Position numbers and translations under genes: made by a program. Positions 34,827 through 43,671 of a stretch of 64,000 nucleotides of DNA are shown piece after piece. Numbering within the stretch: position 1 is the first letter of the stretch; every line of letters begins with the position of its first letter. The stretch is from an uncultured Bacteroidota bacterium (lineage in GTDB: Bacteria > Bacteroidota > Bacteroidia > Chitinophagales > Chitinophagaceae), in contig CAINUN010000016.1 in assembly GCA_903853805.1 (NCBI GenBank), positions 1 through 64,000 on the forward strand, in the 5' to 3' direction. The notes under the pieces are model-generated. The model saw only the letters and a program-made list of their open reading frames with translations, searched no databases and was not told the DNA's origin.

Positions 34827-36149
34827 TCAAATACTAAATCCTGCCACCATTATAGCTTCCCCAACAATAAAAAAACTACCTGAGATGAGCAATGCATCAT
34901 CCTCGTTCATGTTTGCCAAAGCAGCATTGACCGCTGTTTCTACTGTAGGAAATGCATTTCCGTTTAAACCAATACTAGCAGCTAGTTGATGTAGCTCTTC
35001 AACAGGTAAAGCACGCGGCACATTGGCCTGACAGAAATAAAACTGAGCATCTTTAGGAAAATAAACCAATGCTTCTGGTACATCTTTGTCTTTCACAAAA
35101 CCAATCACAATGTGTTTTTGCATTGCTGAAATTTGTTTCCATTGTTGCATCACCTGTTCCAATCCAGCAGGGTTGTGTGCAACATCGGCAATAACTATTG
35201 GTTTTTCTTGCAACAAATCCCACCTACCTCTAAGCCCTGTTGTTTTCTTAACTTGAGCTAATGAAGCAATGGCTTGTTCAATGGTCAAATTCATACCTTG
35301 ATTGGCAATGAGAATTTCTGTAGCAGCTAAAACCGTTTTGATATTATGATGTTGATAGCTTCCCAATAAATCGGTGTTGAGGTCATACATTTTCATCCTG
35401 GCTTTATCCACTGCTTTGTAAAAACATTGACTTATTTCGTTCTTGATTTTAATCAAATCCCATGATGCATCTGCATAATAAAGCGTGCTATGTTCCTGAA
35501 CAGATTTAGTGAAAAATATCGATTCGGTTTCATCTTGTTGTTCACCAATCAAAACAGGAACTTGATGTTTGATGATGCCTGCTTTTTCGGCTGCTATTTC
35601 TTGAAGCGTATTTCCTAAAAGATCTTTATGATCGAAGCTGATATTGGTAATGATGGAAAGAATTGGAGTGATGATGTTGGTACTATCCAATCTACCGCCA
35701 AGCCCTGTTTCTATTATAGCAACATCAACTTCTTCTTCTTGAAAAGATTTAAAAGCCATAGCGACATTAATTTCAAAAAAAGATGGTTGAATAGCTTCAA
35801 TCAACTCTTTATTTTGAGCAACAAAATCAATGACCCATTGTTGGGAAATTGGTTTGCCATTAATTCTAATTCTTTCTCTAAAATCTACTAAATGGGGTGA
35901 AGTATGTAATCCTGTTTTATAGCCAGCATTTTGTAAAACGGCGGCAAGCATATGGCTTGTACTTCCTTTACCATTAGTGCCAGCAATATGAATGGAACGG
36001 AATGAATATTGAGGGTTACCTAATGCCTCGCAAAGACGTGTGATATTAGTTAAATTGGGTTTGAGGGCAGCCTTACCTATGCGTGAAAACATAGGTAGCT
36101 TCTCAAATAAATATTGAAGTGTTTGTTGGTAGGAAGACTCAACGTACAT
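34827..36149 (-). CDS. folC: Folylpolyglutamate synthase/dihydrofolate synthase
   Basis: A Mur-ligase-like enzyme that adds glutamate to dihydropteroate and folates. The 440-residue protein has the P-loop HIAGTNGKGSTSHML (about residues 54-68), then TGLHTSPHLVDFRERIRING, IIETGLGGRLDSTNI and SFDHKDLLGNT. The C-terminal domain carries VIADVAHNPAGLEQVM. It starts 3 bp after the stop of the tonB gene, so the order tonB-folC-pfkA reads as one operon. This mixture of functions is probably a loose co-transcription, not a pathway. Confidence 0.93.
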   Translation of the reverse strand: MYVESSYQQTLQYLFEKLPMFSRIGKAALKPNLTNITRLCEALGNPQYSFRSIHIAGTNGKGSTSHMLAAVLQNAGYKTGLHTSPHLVDFRERIRINGKPISQQWVIDFVAQNKELIEAIQPSFFEINVAMAFKSFQEEEVDVAIIETGLGGRLDSTNIITPILSIITNISFDHKDLLGNTLQEIAAEKAGIIKHQVPVLIGEQQDETESIFFTKSVQEHSTLYYADASWDLIKIKNEISQCFYKAVDKARMKMYDLNTDLLGSYQHHNIKTVLAATEILIANQGMNLTIEQAIASLAQVKKTTGLRGRWDLLQEKPIVIADVAHNPAGLEQVMQQWKQISAMQKHIVIGFVKDKDVPEALVYFPKDAQFYFCQANVPRALPVEELHQLAASIGLNGNAFPTVETAVNAALANMNEDDALLISGSFFIVGEAIMVAGFSI

Positions 36150-36152
36150 GTA

Positions 36153-37010
36153 CTATTGTGCTCGTGTTTTGAAGACAAAAGTAACATCTCCAATTTGTTC
36201 TGGGGCAGCATCGGATTTTTTAGTGAAATGTGCTTGTGCAAGTTTTTGTAATGCTATTTCATTCAACCGAGAACTTGAAGAACTGCGAATGGTTTTAGAT
36301 ATGATATTACCATCTCTATCCACTTTTACCCGAACGACTACTTTTCCAGCTTCGTTAAATTCTGCAACAAATTGCTTCGGCGTAATGTCTCTACCAGAAA
36401 GGGTATGACTGATACCTCCTGTTCCATTACCAGGTGAACCTTTATAATTACTAGTTCCAGGAACACCATTGGGTAAACCACGATCACTTTTGCCATGGGT
36501 ATTGCCTTCATTATTTCCTGTAACATTGTTCATGGCTTTATTGCCACCATTTCCATTACTATTGTGATAAACGTATCGTGGGTTTTGTTGCGGTTTGACA
36601 TGAGTTGTCAAATTGCGTGGTTTATCCTTTTTTGGCTTAGCTTTTACTTCTGGTTTTTGGGTGTGGGGTTTAAGCTCTTTTCCTTTGTTATTGTTGGCAA
36701 CAATCGGTGCAATTTTGGGGGCTTCTGGTTCTTCTGAATGTTCGATTTCTTTAGCTGTTGTATTTTCAACAGGTGCAGTAGCAGCAACTTTTGCTGTGGC
36801 GACCTTTGAAGGGACTTCCATTGATTGTGGTTGGTCTATACCACTACCGTCTTCACTTGTTCCCAAATTCACCTCCATACCATATTCTTCTACGTGGTTT
36901 GTTTCTGGTAAAGAATACCGAAACAATAAAAAGAATAGAAACAGCAACACATGAATCACAATTGTTCCTGTGGCAGCTTTGAAATTAATGATATGTTCCT
37001 GGTCGTTCAT
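36153..37010 (-). CDS. TonB-family energy transducer
   Basis: A 285-residue protein with one N-terminal membrane helix (TGTIVIHVLLFLFFLLFRYS, about 15-34), a long Pro/Lys/Glu-rich linker and Asn/Gly-rich stretch (about 60-210). The C-terminal TonB-like domain (KVVVRVKVDRDGNIISKTI, about 222-285) is of the shortened type. It would pass proton-motive energy from an ExbBD complex to outer-membrane receptors. exbB and exbD are not seen in the window. Asn/Gly-rich composition of the linker is unusual for TonB (more often Pro/Glu/Lys only). Confidence 0.82.
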   Translation of the reverse strand: MNDQEHIINFKAATGTIVIHVLLFLFFLLFRYSLPETNHVEEYGMEVNLGTSEDGSGIDQPQSMEVPSKVATAKVAATAPVENTTAKEIEHSEEPEAPKIAPIVANNNKGKELKPHTQKPEVKAKPKKDKPRNLTTHVKPQQNPRYVYHNSNGNGGNKAMNNVTGNNEGNTHGKSDRGLPNGVPGTSNYKGSPGNGTGGISHTLSGRDITPKQFVAEFNEAGKVVVRVKVDRDGNIISKTIRSSSSSRLNEIALQKLAQAHFTKKSDAAPEQIGDVTFVFKTRAQ

Positions 37011-37056
37011 CTAAAAAATACTCGACTAAAATAAACAATAGGCTCTTTGCAATTTG

Positions 37057-38352
37057 TTAATGTGCAAAGTCAGTATCAAAATTCTTCATTCTTTCAATCG
37101 AGGGATTGTAATATCCGAATTTAACATCAGGAAATTCTTCGCGAATCAATTCCATCAATTGCTTAATTCCAAGACACTCACCTGTGTCTGTAATGCCAAT
37201 TTTACCTAAATACCAATCTGGGTCAATGTTGAAATTGCGCCATTGAATCATGTTGATATTGGTTTCTTTGATAAAGGCTCGTAAAGCTTCATACTCATCC
37301 ACACTGTCTGTCATGCCTGGGAAAGTGAAGTAATTTATAGATGTCCAACCACCATAACGGTGAACTATTTTCAAACTCTTTTTCAAGTCTTCAAATTCAT
37401 AATTATTAGGCAAATAATAGCGGGAGTAAATTTCTTTTCTCACAGAATTTAAACTCACCCGAATACTATCCAATCCTGCTTTCATTAAGTCTTCAACAAC
37501 ATCGGGCTTGCTGCCATTAGTGTTGATATTGATGCTCCCTTTCTTCGTATGTTTTCTGATTTCTTTAATGGCTGCTGCAATGGTTTCTCCCATCAATAAA
37601 GGTTCTCCCTCACAACCTTGTCCAAAACTCACAATTGGATATGGTGCAGTTTCTAAATGCGGGACAGTAAACTCAACAATTTCTTCAGCAGTAGGTTTAA
37701 AAGTCAAACGGTCTTGAGAAGAGAATATTATTTCTTCTTCAGGCTGAAATGAAATACAACCAATACAATTGGCATTACAAGCTGGTGAGGTAGGAATTGG
37801 ACATTCCCATCTTCCTAAAAAATAGTTACGAGCCGCAGGACAATGATAAGTCAATGCACAATTGTTGGCGATGTGTTGTACTAATCGATTGTGAGGATAT
37901 GCGTTCAACAAATTAGCAACACCGTTTTCAACTTTTGTTAGGTCGTACCCAGAACATTCTTGACGAATATCCCTTTCAATTCTTGTAGCAGGAACATAAA
38001 ATTTTTCTTTGTGCCAACCCACTGCCGTGTAACAAAACAAAGGCAGTGTTTCTGCTTCAGGAAGGCTTTCAAATGCAGCTAAATAAAAACCGGTATGAGC
38101 CGGTGGAATGAAAGCAGCTACAGCCCAGCCCTTTTCACACAAACGCATTTCTCCTGTTTTCACATCTATACCAATGCCTCTCCTGTCTGGCAATTCATAC
38201 AACGAACCTCCATCTGGCAATTCAATGAAATCTTCAGGTTCAATAGGAAATGCATCCCAGCCTGAACGACCAACGACATATAGGCTTGTGTCTTCAAAAA
38301 TATTGCCCTTGCCATCGGAATACAAAATATAAGGCGAGTTTTTCAATGCCAT
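37057..38352 (-). CDS. Radical SAM protein with extra N-terminal domain, unknown function
   Basis: A 431-residue radical SAM protein. The cluster-binding motif CNANCIGC (C192, C196, C199) lies unusually far inside, after a roughly 185-residue N-terminal region that contains no domain I know. SFGQGCEGEPLLMGETI and SININTNGSKPDVVEDLMKA follow, similar to the activase and MoaA-like SPASM group. Cysteines C165, C171 and C184 just before the motif may bind a second cluster, but this is only a spacing argument. Conserved proteins like this occur across Bacteroidota with no assigned reaction. It is 15 bp after the small membrane protein gene. Confidence 0.75.
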   Translation of the reverse strand: MALKNSPYILYSDGKGNIFEDTSLYVVGRSGWDAFPIEPEDFIELPDGGSLYELPDRRGIGIDVKTGEMRLCEKGWAVAAFIPPAHTGFYLAAFESLPEAETLPLFCYTAVGWHKEKFYVPATRIERDIRQECSGYDLTKVENGVANLLNAYPHNRLVQHIANNCALTYHCPAARNYFLGRWECPIPTSPACNANCIGCISFQPEEEIIFSSQDRLTFKPTAEEIVEFTVPHLETAPYPIVSFGQGCEGEPLLMGETIAAAIKEIRKHTKKGSININTNGSKPDVVEDLMKAGLDSIRVSLNSVRKEIYSRYYLPNNYEFEDLKKSLKIVHRYGGWTSINYFTFPGMTDSVDEYEALRAFIKETNINMIQWRNFNIDPDWYLGKIGITDTGECLGIKQLMELIREEFPDVKFGYYNPSIERMKNFDTDFAH

Positions 38353-38367
38353 GTTTACTGTTTTAGT

Positions 38368-39030
38368 TTACCATACATATTTTTTGCGTTCTTCCCAATT
38401 AGCATCTATTTGTTTGATACAAAATGCTTCAAAAATAGTTGCGTCAATATCTATCTTGCCCAATTGCCATTGGTATAAACGATTGTCCTGGCAATTAATG
38501 GTGATGATGCCAAATCGCAATAATACTTGTTCCACTTCCCACCATGCCAATCCTTTTTTTCTTGCCGTTGCCGGAAATTTGATGCCATGTTCATCTACTT
38601 CAATAGTAAGTTGATTATTCTTACTGTTTTCCCAAAACAAGGCAAGTATTATTACCAAAGTTAGACAACCATATATCACTGCTGGCATTTCTAATTTTGT
38701 GGAATAAGATGCAATTGATAATGCAAGCAATACAAATCCTTCTATCATTCTTACGCCTTTATTGATGGTTGGTTGTAACAACCAAGCACTTTTAAACAGG
38801 GTCATTCCTAAAAGAAAAAAGCTTCCTAGTAATACCAACAATCCAAATCCGTTGGGAACCTGTAATTGTTTTAATTGATAATTATGAAGTATTGAAATTC
38901 CTTTCAATAAATATTGCAATAACAACAGAAACGCACCAGTAGCCATTAACACAAACACCACAAATAAATGTAGCGTGATTTTGTGTTCTCGCTTTACACG
39001 TTCTTCGGTTAAGGGAAGTATAAAATTCAT
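38368..39030 (-). CDS. Small membrane protein, unknown function
   Basis: A 220-residue protein with four predicted membrane helices (about residues 22-45, 60-85, 93-110 and 118-135) and a C-terminal soluble domain of about 80 residues (QLTIEVDEHGIKFPATARKK, then WWEVEQVLLRFGIITINCQD). The soluble part looks like a PH-like fold. I do not know the family. It lies 14 bp after the cupin gene and 15 bp before the radical SAM gene, so all belong to one transcript with the DUF1835 gene. Confidence 0.65.
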   Translation of the reverse strand: MNFILPLTEERVKREHKITLHLFVVFVLMATGAFLLLLQYLLKGISILHNYQLKQLQVPNGFGLLVLLGSFFLLGMTLFKSAWLLQPTINKGVRMIEGFVLLALSIASYSTKLEMPAVIYGCLTLVIILALFWENSKNNQLTIEVDEHGIKFPATARKKGLAWWEVEQVLLRFGIITINCQDNRLYQWQLGKIDIDATIFEAFCIKQIDANWEERKKYVW

Positions 39031-39044
39031 GGTTCGGTCAGGGA

Positions 39045-39410
39045 TTAGGCATCATAAAAAGTATCAGCCGCATGCTCTTCTATCGAGTTTTGCTCTATAA
39101 AACTGCAATCGGTTTCAGCAATCAATTCATGCCATGTCATCGATGGAATTTCCAATTGAGCGGGTGCATTGACTTGAATCGTTGATATTTGTGCTACCCC
39201 AATTTTCTTCCAATTCAATTTTATGCTGCCTGTCAATAATACTAGCACTTCTGGGTTTTTTGTTGCTGAAATTCCTTTGTGATAATGCCTGCCTCTTACC
39301 GAACCTGACTTGCTGAAAACAAGCAAATGTTTACCCTTGCGCTCATGGGCATATTCTGCCACATAGCCTCGGTCGTCAATATTAAGACAGTCTATTGCTG
39401 TTATTTTCAT
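39045..39410 (-). CDS. Cupin-fold protein, sugar isomerase-like
   Basis: A 121-residue single-domain cupin. SGSVRGRHYHKGISA gives the first cupin metal motif (G-x-HYH), and VLLTGSIKLNWKK and IPSMTWHELIAETDC supply the later strands and His. This resembles WxcM/FdtA-like sugar-nucleotide isomerases and capsular sugar epimerase-type cupins. No sugar-nucleotide genes are nearby, so the substrate is not clear. Its ATG overlaps the stop of the DUF1835 gene by 4 bp (ATGA). Confidence 0.7.
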   Translation of the reverse strand: MKITAIDCLNIDDRGYVAEYAHERKGKHLLVFSKSGSVRGRHYHKGISATKNPEVLVLLTGSIKLNWKKIGVAQISTIQVNAPAQLEIPSMTWHELIAETDCSFIEQNSIEEHAADTFYDA

Positions 39411-40246
39411 GCTGTAGTGTTCGATTCTTCGGTTGTTATTAGAGGCTCGCCCGGTAGTCTTATCTCAAATTCATTCATTGCTTTATTCGAATCACCTTGT
39501 GCAATTAATTGTCCTTGTACAATTAATGTTCGGATGCGCCATACCAACCACAAGTCACCTGTTGGCACTTCCATCTTGCTCAGTGTCTGTTTGATGACTT
39601 TCGATGCTTTTTGAAATTGTTCCGAACAAATACTCAAGATTGCTTTGTCATAATAATCATCGGTTTTCGATACCAGTTTCTTTCCACCATCATGAATGCG
39701 GACCCCTGCATTTTCTTCTACTATCTTTTGCCATTCATAACTATCCACTTCCAGTTCTCCAGCAGTCAATTGTCTTGCCAAGCGTCTTGCTTTAACTATT
39801 TCTTTAGGTAATATCTGACTGAAATTTTTAGGATAATACAATTTCCCATTTTCATCTAAAAAAGGCAGTCCTGCAATATTCACCACTCTTAGTTTTTCTC
39901 TATGCTTGCCTAAGTAGCCCAATAGCCAATGATAAGCACTCACATCTGCCGGACTAGGAGCCAACCAAATCCAAGCAGTTGCTACATCCGAATTATGGAG
40001 TTGTGTCGAAATATCCAACACACGCTCCAAGTCGTTGGTTAAAATGGGTGTTTTTTCATGGGGAATTACTTTGTTCCAATAAGCACTGCGCAGATCGCTG
40101 AAAGATTGACCTTCTGCTTTTACAAGTTCACCGAGATGCAACAAATCCTTTAATACCACAACAGTTCCTGCCATTTGTGGTTCTAACGCCACAGCTTCTT
40201 TTAAGGGAGCAGAAGCCATATCTCCTACGATAATATGAAAAATCAT
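39407..40246 (-). CDS. DUF1835 domain protein
   Basis: A 279-residue soluble protein. I use the ATG at 40246 (MIFHIIVGDMASAPLKEAV); an upstream TTG is less likely. The HIIVGDMASAPLKEA start and the later AWIWLAPSPADVSAYHWLL are typical of DUF1835, usually followed by a DUF3658-like C-terminal domain (about residues 190-250). Function is unknown. It is the first gene of the run DUF1835-cupin-membrane protein-radical SAM. A TATCTTTA element on the minus strand just upstream is one mismatch from the TAnnTTTG promoter motif. Confidence 0.75.
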   Translation of the reverse strand: MIFHIIVGDMASAPLKEAVALEPQMAGTVVVLKDLLHLGELVKAEGQSFSDLRSAYWNKVIPHEKTPILTNDLERVLDISTQLHNSDVATAWIWLAPSPADVSAYHWLLGYLGKHREKLRVVNIAGLPFLDENGKLYYPKNFSQILPKEIVKARRLARQLTAGELEVDSYEWQKIVEENAGVRIHDGGKKLVSKTDDYYDKAILSICSEQFQKASKVIKQTLSKMEVPTGDLWLVWRIRTLIVQGQLIAQGDSNKAMNEFEIRLPGEPLITTEESNTTA

Positions 40247-40316
40247 GGGCGTAAAGATAAAGTTTGAATAACTCAAAATATCTCTTTATTGATTTTGACA
40301 AAGTTGTCTTAGCAAA

Positions 40317-40348
40317 AAAATAGCTGTCAAAAAATTGGCAGCTATTTT
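40317..40348 (-). terminator. Terminator after rpoD
   Basis: On the minus strand AAAATAGCTGCCAA pairs with TTGACAGCTATTTT with one mismatch, followed by T residues. It begins 22 bp after the rpoD stop. Confidence 0.75.
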
Positions 40349-40370
40349 CAAAATTTATTTTCTAAAAAAA

Positions 40371-41228
40371 TTATCCTAAATACCCTTTCAATGCATTACT
40401 ATAACGTGCCTTTTGAAGGCGTTTTATAGCTCTTTCTTTTATCTGGCGAATTCTTTCTTTAGTTAGATCATATTTCTCGCCAATTTCTTCAATGGTTGGA
40501 CCATCATCACCTTCCAAACCAAAATAAGCTGAAAGAATTTCTGCCTCGCGCACACTCAATGATTTCAAAATCCTACGAATTTCATTACGCAAAGAATCTT
40601 TCATCACATCATCGTCTGTATCACTGCTGCCTTCTAATAGGTCACCCATTGCCACATCTTCTGCTTCGTGAACTGGTGCATCAAGAGAAGTATGACGAGT
40701 ATTGCTAGTGAAAATATTAGTGATTTCAGTTTCGCTCATTTCTAGAATTTCGGCAAGTTCTTCAGTTGAAGGCTCACGTTCATGTTCTTGTTCAAAAGCA
40801 ATGTAAGCTTTGTTAGCTTTGTTATAGGTACCAATTTTATTTTGAGGAAGACGCACCAAACGTCCTTGTTCAGCCAAAGCCTGAAGGATAGATTGACGAA
40901 TCCACCATACGGCATAAGAGATGAATTTAAAACCTTTGGTTTCATCAAAACGTTGTGCTGCTTTTATCAAACCTAGATTTCCTTCATTGATTAAATCACT
41001 CAACGAAAGCCCTTGGTGTTGGTATTGCTTTGCAACGGATACCACGAAACGTAGATTCGATTTCACGAGTTTTTCTAATGCCCATTGATCGCCCATGTGA
41101 ATTTTCTGCGCAAGTGTTGTTTCTTCTTCAGGAGAAATCATTGAAATTTTAGAAATTTCCTGAAGATATTTTTCAACCGCCTGCGAATCGCGATTTGTAA
41201 TCTGGGTAGCAATTTTTAGCTGCCTCAT
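40371..41228 (-). CDS. rpoD: Primary RNA polymerase sigma factor RpoD
   Basis: The housekeeping sigma-70 of Bacteroidota, 285 residues, without region 1.1, which is usual in this phylum. Region 1.2 is at the N-terminus (DSQAVEKYLQEISKISMI), regions 2.1-2.4 follow (LRFVVSVAKQYQHQGLSLSD, GFKFISYAVWWIRQSI), then region 3 and region 4.2 (GPTIEEIGEKYDLTKERIRQ). It directs transcription from promoters of the TTTG/TAnnTTTG type. A minus-strand TACCTTTG lies 236 bp upstream of its ATG, giving a long leader with inverted repeats. Confidence 0.95.
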   Translation of the reverse strand: MRQLKIATQITNRDSQAVEKYLQEISKISMISPEEETTLAQKIHMGDQWALEKLVKSNLRFVVSVAKQYQHQGLSLSDLINEGNLGLIKAAQRFDETKGFKFISYAVWWIRQSILQALAEQGRLVRLPQNKIGTYNKANKAYIAFEQEHEREPSTEELAEILEMSETEITNIFTSNTRHTSLDAPVHEAEDVAMGDLLEGSSDTDDDVMKDSLRNEIRRILKSLSVREAEILSAYFGLEGDDGPTIEEIGEKYDLTKERIRQIKERAIKRLQKARYSNALKGYLG

Positions 41229-41463
41229 AATATTTATTTACTTTTTTTTCAATTTTTCAAAAAAAGAAAATCATGACAAAACCGACATTTCATTTCTCTT
41301 TCCTCTTTTAGCAAAAATTGCTCCTAAATTGAGCCGGTTTTGCCAAAAAAGTGTACTTTATTAAAGACAGGGAGATTTTCAAGAGTGTCAAATGGTGTCT
41401 ATGGAAAAAATTGATGTTGCCATAACTCAACCTATTTACAACAAATTTTGTCATGACAGCCTG

Positions 41464-41471
41464 CAAAGGTA
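41464..41471 (-). promoter_or_regulatory. Candidate rpoD promoter -7 element
   Basis: CAAAGGTA on the plus strand reads TACCTTTG on the minus strand. Transcripts starting just downstream (in the minus direction) would begin over the palindrome TGTCATGACA and have a leader of about 230 bases before the rpoD ATG. Confidence 0.45.
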
Positions 41472-41492
41472 ATTTCTATATTTCAAAAATGC

Positions 41493-41500
41493 TACCTTTG
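41493..41500 (+). promoter_or_regulatory. Promoter -7 element of the acyl-CoA dehydrogenase gene
   Basis: TACCTTTG, exact TAnnTTTG match, 32 bp before the ATG at 41532. Confidence 0.55.
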
Positions 41501-41531
41501 CGCACTTTATTTTTTCAACCTTTAACATTTT

Positions 41532-42710
41532 ATGCAAAAAGATCTATATCAACACCCCGATTATTATCTCCTTGACGAATTTTTGACTGATGAACAAAAG
41601 CTGATTCGAGAGTCGGTTCGTGCCTTTGTAAAGAAAGAAATTTCGCCCATCATTGAAGAATATGCTCAAAATGCCAAGTTCCCAAACCAAATAATTAATG
41701 GACTTGGTGAGCTAGGTTGTTTCGGACCATTTGTTCCTGAAAAATATGGTGGCGCTGGTTTAGATTACACCACCTATGGCATTATGATGCAGGAATTGGA
41801 ACGAGGTGATAGCGGCGTTCGTTCAACTGCTTCGGTGCAAGGATCTTTAGTCATGTTCCCTATTTATAAATTCGGAAGCGAAGAGCAAAAAATGAAGTTT
41901 TTGCCGAAATTGGCTACTGGAGAATGGATGGGTTGCTTTGGATTGACCGAGCCGAATCATGGTTCTAATCCTGCTGGTATGGAAACTCGTTTTGTGGACA
42001 AAGGCGACTATGTGGTGTTGAATGGTGCAAAAATGTGGATTTCCAATGCTCCATTTGCACAAGTTGCAGTGGTTTGGGCTAAAGATGACGCTGGTGAAAT
42101 TCGTGGATTGATAGTCGAACGTGGAATGGAAGGTTTTTCTACACCCGAAACTCATGGGAAATGGTCATTGCGCGCATCTGCAACTGGGGAGTTGGTATTT
42201 GATAATGTAAAAGTCCCTAAGGAAAATATTTTGCCTGGTGTAAAAGGATTGAAAGGTCCTTTGAGTTGTTTGTCAAGCGCAAGGTTTGGTATTGCATGGG
42301 GTGCTTTAGGTGCCGCTATGGATTGCTACGATACTGCATTGCGTTATACAAAACAAAGAATTCAGTTTGACCGTCCAATCGCGGGCTTTCAATTACAACA
42401 AAAGAAATTGGCAGAGATGATTACTGAAATCACCAAAGGTCAATTGCTCGTTTGGCGTCTTGGAAAATTACGTGATGAAGATCGTGCAACACCTGCTCAA
42501 ATTTCAATGGCAAAAAGAAATTCTTGTGAAGTTGCCATCAATATTACTCGAGATGCTCGTCAAATGCTTGGCGGTATGGGTATCACAGGCGAATTCAGCA
42601 TTATGCGCCACATGATGAACCTCGAATCAGTTATTACTTATGAAGGCACACATGACATTCACCTTTTGATTACTGGAATGGATATTACAGGGCTGAATGC
42701 GTTTAAGTAA
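41532..42710 (+). CDS. Glutaryl-CoA dehydrogenase-type acyl-CoA dehydrogenase
   Basis: A 392-residue FAD enzyme that oxidises, and probably decarboxylates, glutaryl-CoA to crotonyl-CoA in lysine and tryptophan degradation. The N-terminal helices are followed by GCFGLTEPNHGSNPAGMET (FAD and substrate site), the middle beta domain, and RIQFDRPIAGFQLQQKKLAE. The C-terminal VITYEGTHDIHLLITGMD contains the catalytic base E371 in the position used by glutaryl-CoA dehydrogenases, with the sequence TYEGTHDIH that sets this group apart. It has its own promoter and terminator. A different short-chain acyl-CoA substrate cannot be ruled out. Confidence 0.88.
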   Translation: MQKDLYQHPDYYLLDEFLTDEQKLIRESVRAFVKKEISPIIEEYAQNAKFPNQIINGLGELGCFGPFVPEKYGGAGLDYTTYGIMMQELERGDSGVRSTASVQGSLVMFPIYKFGSEEQKMKFLPKLATGEWMGCFGLTEPNHGSNPAGMETRFVDKGDYVVLNGAKMWISNAPFAQVAVVWAKDDAGEIRGLIVERGMEGFSTPETHGKWSLRASATGELVFDNVKVPKENILPGVKGLKGPLSCLSSARFGIAWGALGAAMDCYDTALRYTKQRIQFDRPIAGFQLQQKKLAEMITEITKGQLLVWRLGKLRDEDRATPAQISMAKRNSCEVAINITRDARQMLGGMGITGEFSIMRHMMNLESVITYEGTHDIHLLITGMDITGLNAFK

Positions 42711-42725
42711 TTTCTACAAAACATT

Positions 42726-42765
42726 CAAATAAAAATCCATCCAATTTGGATGGATTTTTATTTGA
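42726..42765. terminator. Bidirectional terminator
   Basis: A long inverted repeat (CAAATAAAAATCCATCCA with its complement) lies between the convergent acyl-CoA dehydrogenase and SirB1-like genes. The A and T runs at the stem base give T tails in both directions. Confidence 0.88.
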
Positions 42766-42771
42766 AATCAA

Positions 42772-43671
42772 TTAAGAACTGGATTCAATAATTTGTATCA
42801 ACTGTTTTATTTCGTCTGCTTTTGCGTCTTCCTTATTATAAACAAAGCACAAAGACAATTCTTCTAAAAGTTTAACAATGACTTTTTTATTAGTCATTGG
42901 CGTAAAATAGGTTTCCCTTTCAGTTGCTTTGATTTTGTCGAGATATATATCTACATCTTTTTGGGTATAAACCATCCCATTCAATGGGTCAATGAAGAAC
43001 TGAATTTGCTCTACACCCTCAGCTTCTGTACTGTGAAAATGATAGAGGGTATCAATATATGCAAGAATGAATTGGCGAGGAATGTCCATTGCAAAAATGG
43101 GAACATCTAATTGCTCTGCTAAAGCCATCCATATTACACCTAGTGTGAAAGTATTTCCTTGTTTGGTTTCTAATAAAATGTTGATGAAGAAATGCTTGGC
43201 TTCCCGCTTAGTTAGTTCGTTTCCCTGCAATTTGAAATAGCCATAAAACAGATTGTTGAAAATATTGACATGTTCCAATGGAGTTAAAAATGAATTGAGT
43301 TCAAGCCAAATACTACGTCTAATCTGATCAAAACTTGCTAGTATTGAAGGTATGTCTAACTCGGGATATTGATACTTGGAAACAATAATTGCTCCTTTAA
43401 GCAATTCGGGATTTTTTGACCTACTCCACTCAAGCATTTCTTTTTGCAAATCCTGGAAATGAACGCGGTGAATGAGTTTTTCGATTCTTTCTTGCAGTTC
43501 AGCATCTTGCGTGAGCTCCCATAGTTGTTCGAGGTTAGGAATAATGTCTTTTCCATAATGCAATAGCTTTTCCGAAACCGTATCAAAGACCTCATCATCA
43601 GGGTCGTCAATAAGTTTTAGCAAAGCCACTATTTCCTTGTTCTCGCGCACAGATTTATTTCTTTGGGGCAA
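42772..43671 (-). CDS. SirB1-like transglutaminase-fold protein
   Basis: About 299 residues. The start is uncertain: the longest frame begins with TTG at 43671, overlapping the topA end by 17 bp, while a GTG at 43650 would start 5 bp after topA. The N-terminal half is made of helical repeats (LLKLIDDPDDEVFDTVSEKLL). The second half has the SirB1 transglutaminase-like pattern (NTFTLGVIWMALAEQLDVPIFAMDIPRQFILAY), but the usual catalytic Cys is not evident: the residue before the helix is Thr (GNTFTLG). FIDPLNGMVYTQKDVDIYL follows. Function in Bacteroidota is not known. It is co-transcribed after topA. Confidence 0.75.
   Translation of the reverse strand: MPQRNKSVRENKEIVALLKLIDDPDDEVFDTVSEKLLHYGKDIIPNLEQLWELTQDAELQERIEKLIHRVHFQDLQKEMLEWSRSKNPELLKGAIIVSKYQYPELDIPSILASFDQIRRSIWLELNSFLTPLEHVNIFNNLFYGYFKLQGNELTKREAKHFFINILLETKQGNTFTLGVIWMALAEQLDVPIFAMDIPRQFILAYIDTLYHFHSTEAEGVEQIQFFIDPLNGMVYTQKDVDIYLDKIKATERETYFTPMTNKKVIVKLLEELSLCFVYNKEDAKADEIKQLIQIIESSS

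Larger units (their letters stand above)
41229..41531. other. Divergent rpoD/GCDH intergenic region with inverted repeats
   Basis: This 303-bp gap has no gene that I can support. It holds CAAAACCG (41277-41284) and CGGTTTTG (41335-41342) as a long-range pair enclosing the hairpin AGCAA-AAA-TTGCT (41310-41322). It also has a perfect 10-bp palindrome TGTCATGACA (41449-41458); its TCATGACA half also occurs at 41271-41278. Two opposed TACCTTTG promoter elements flank the middle. Confidence 0.55.
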
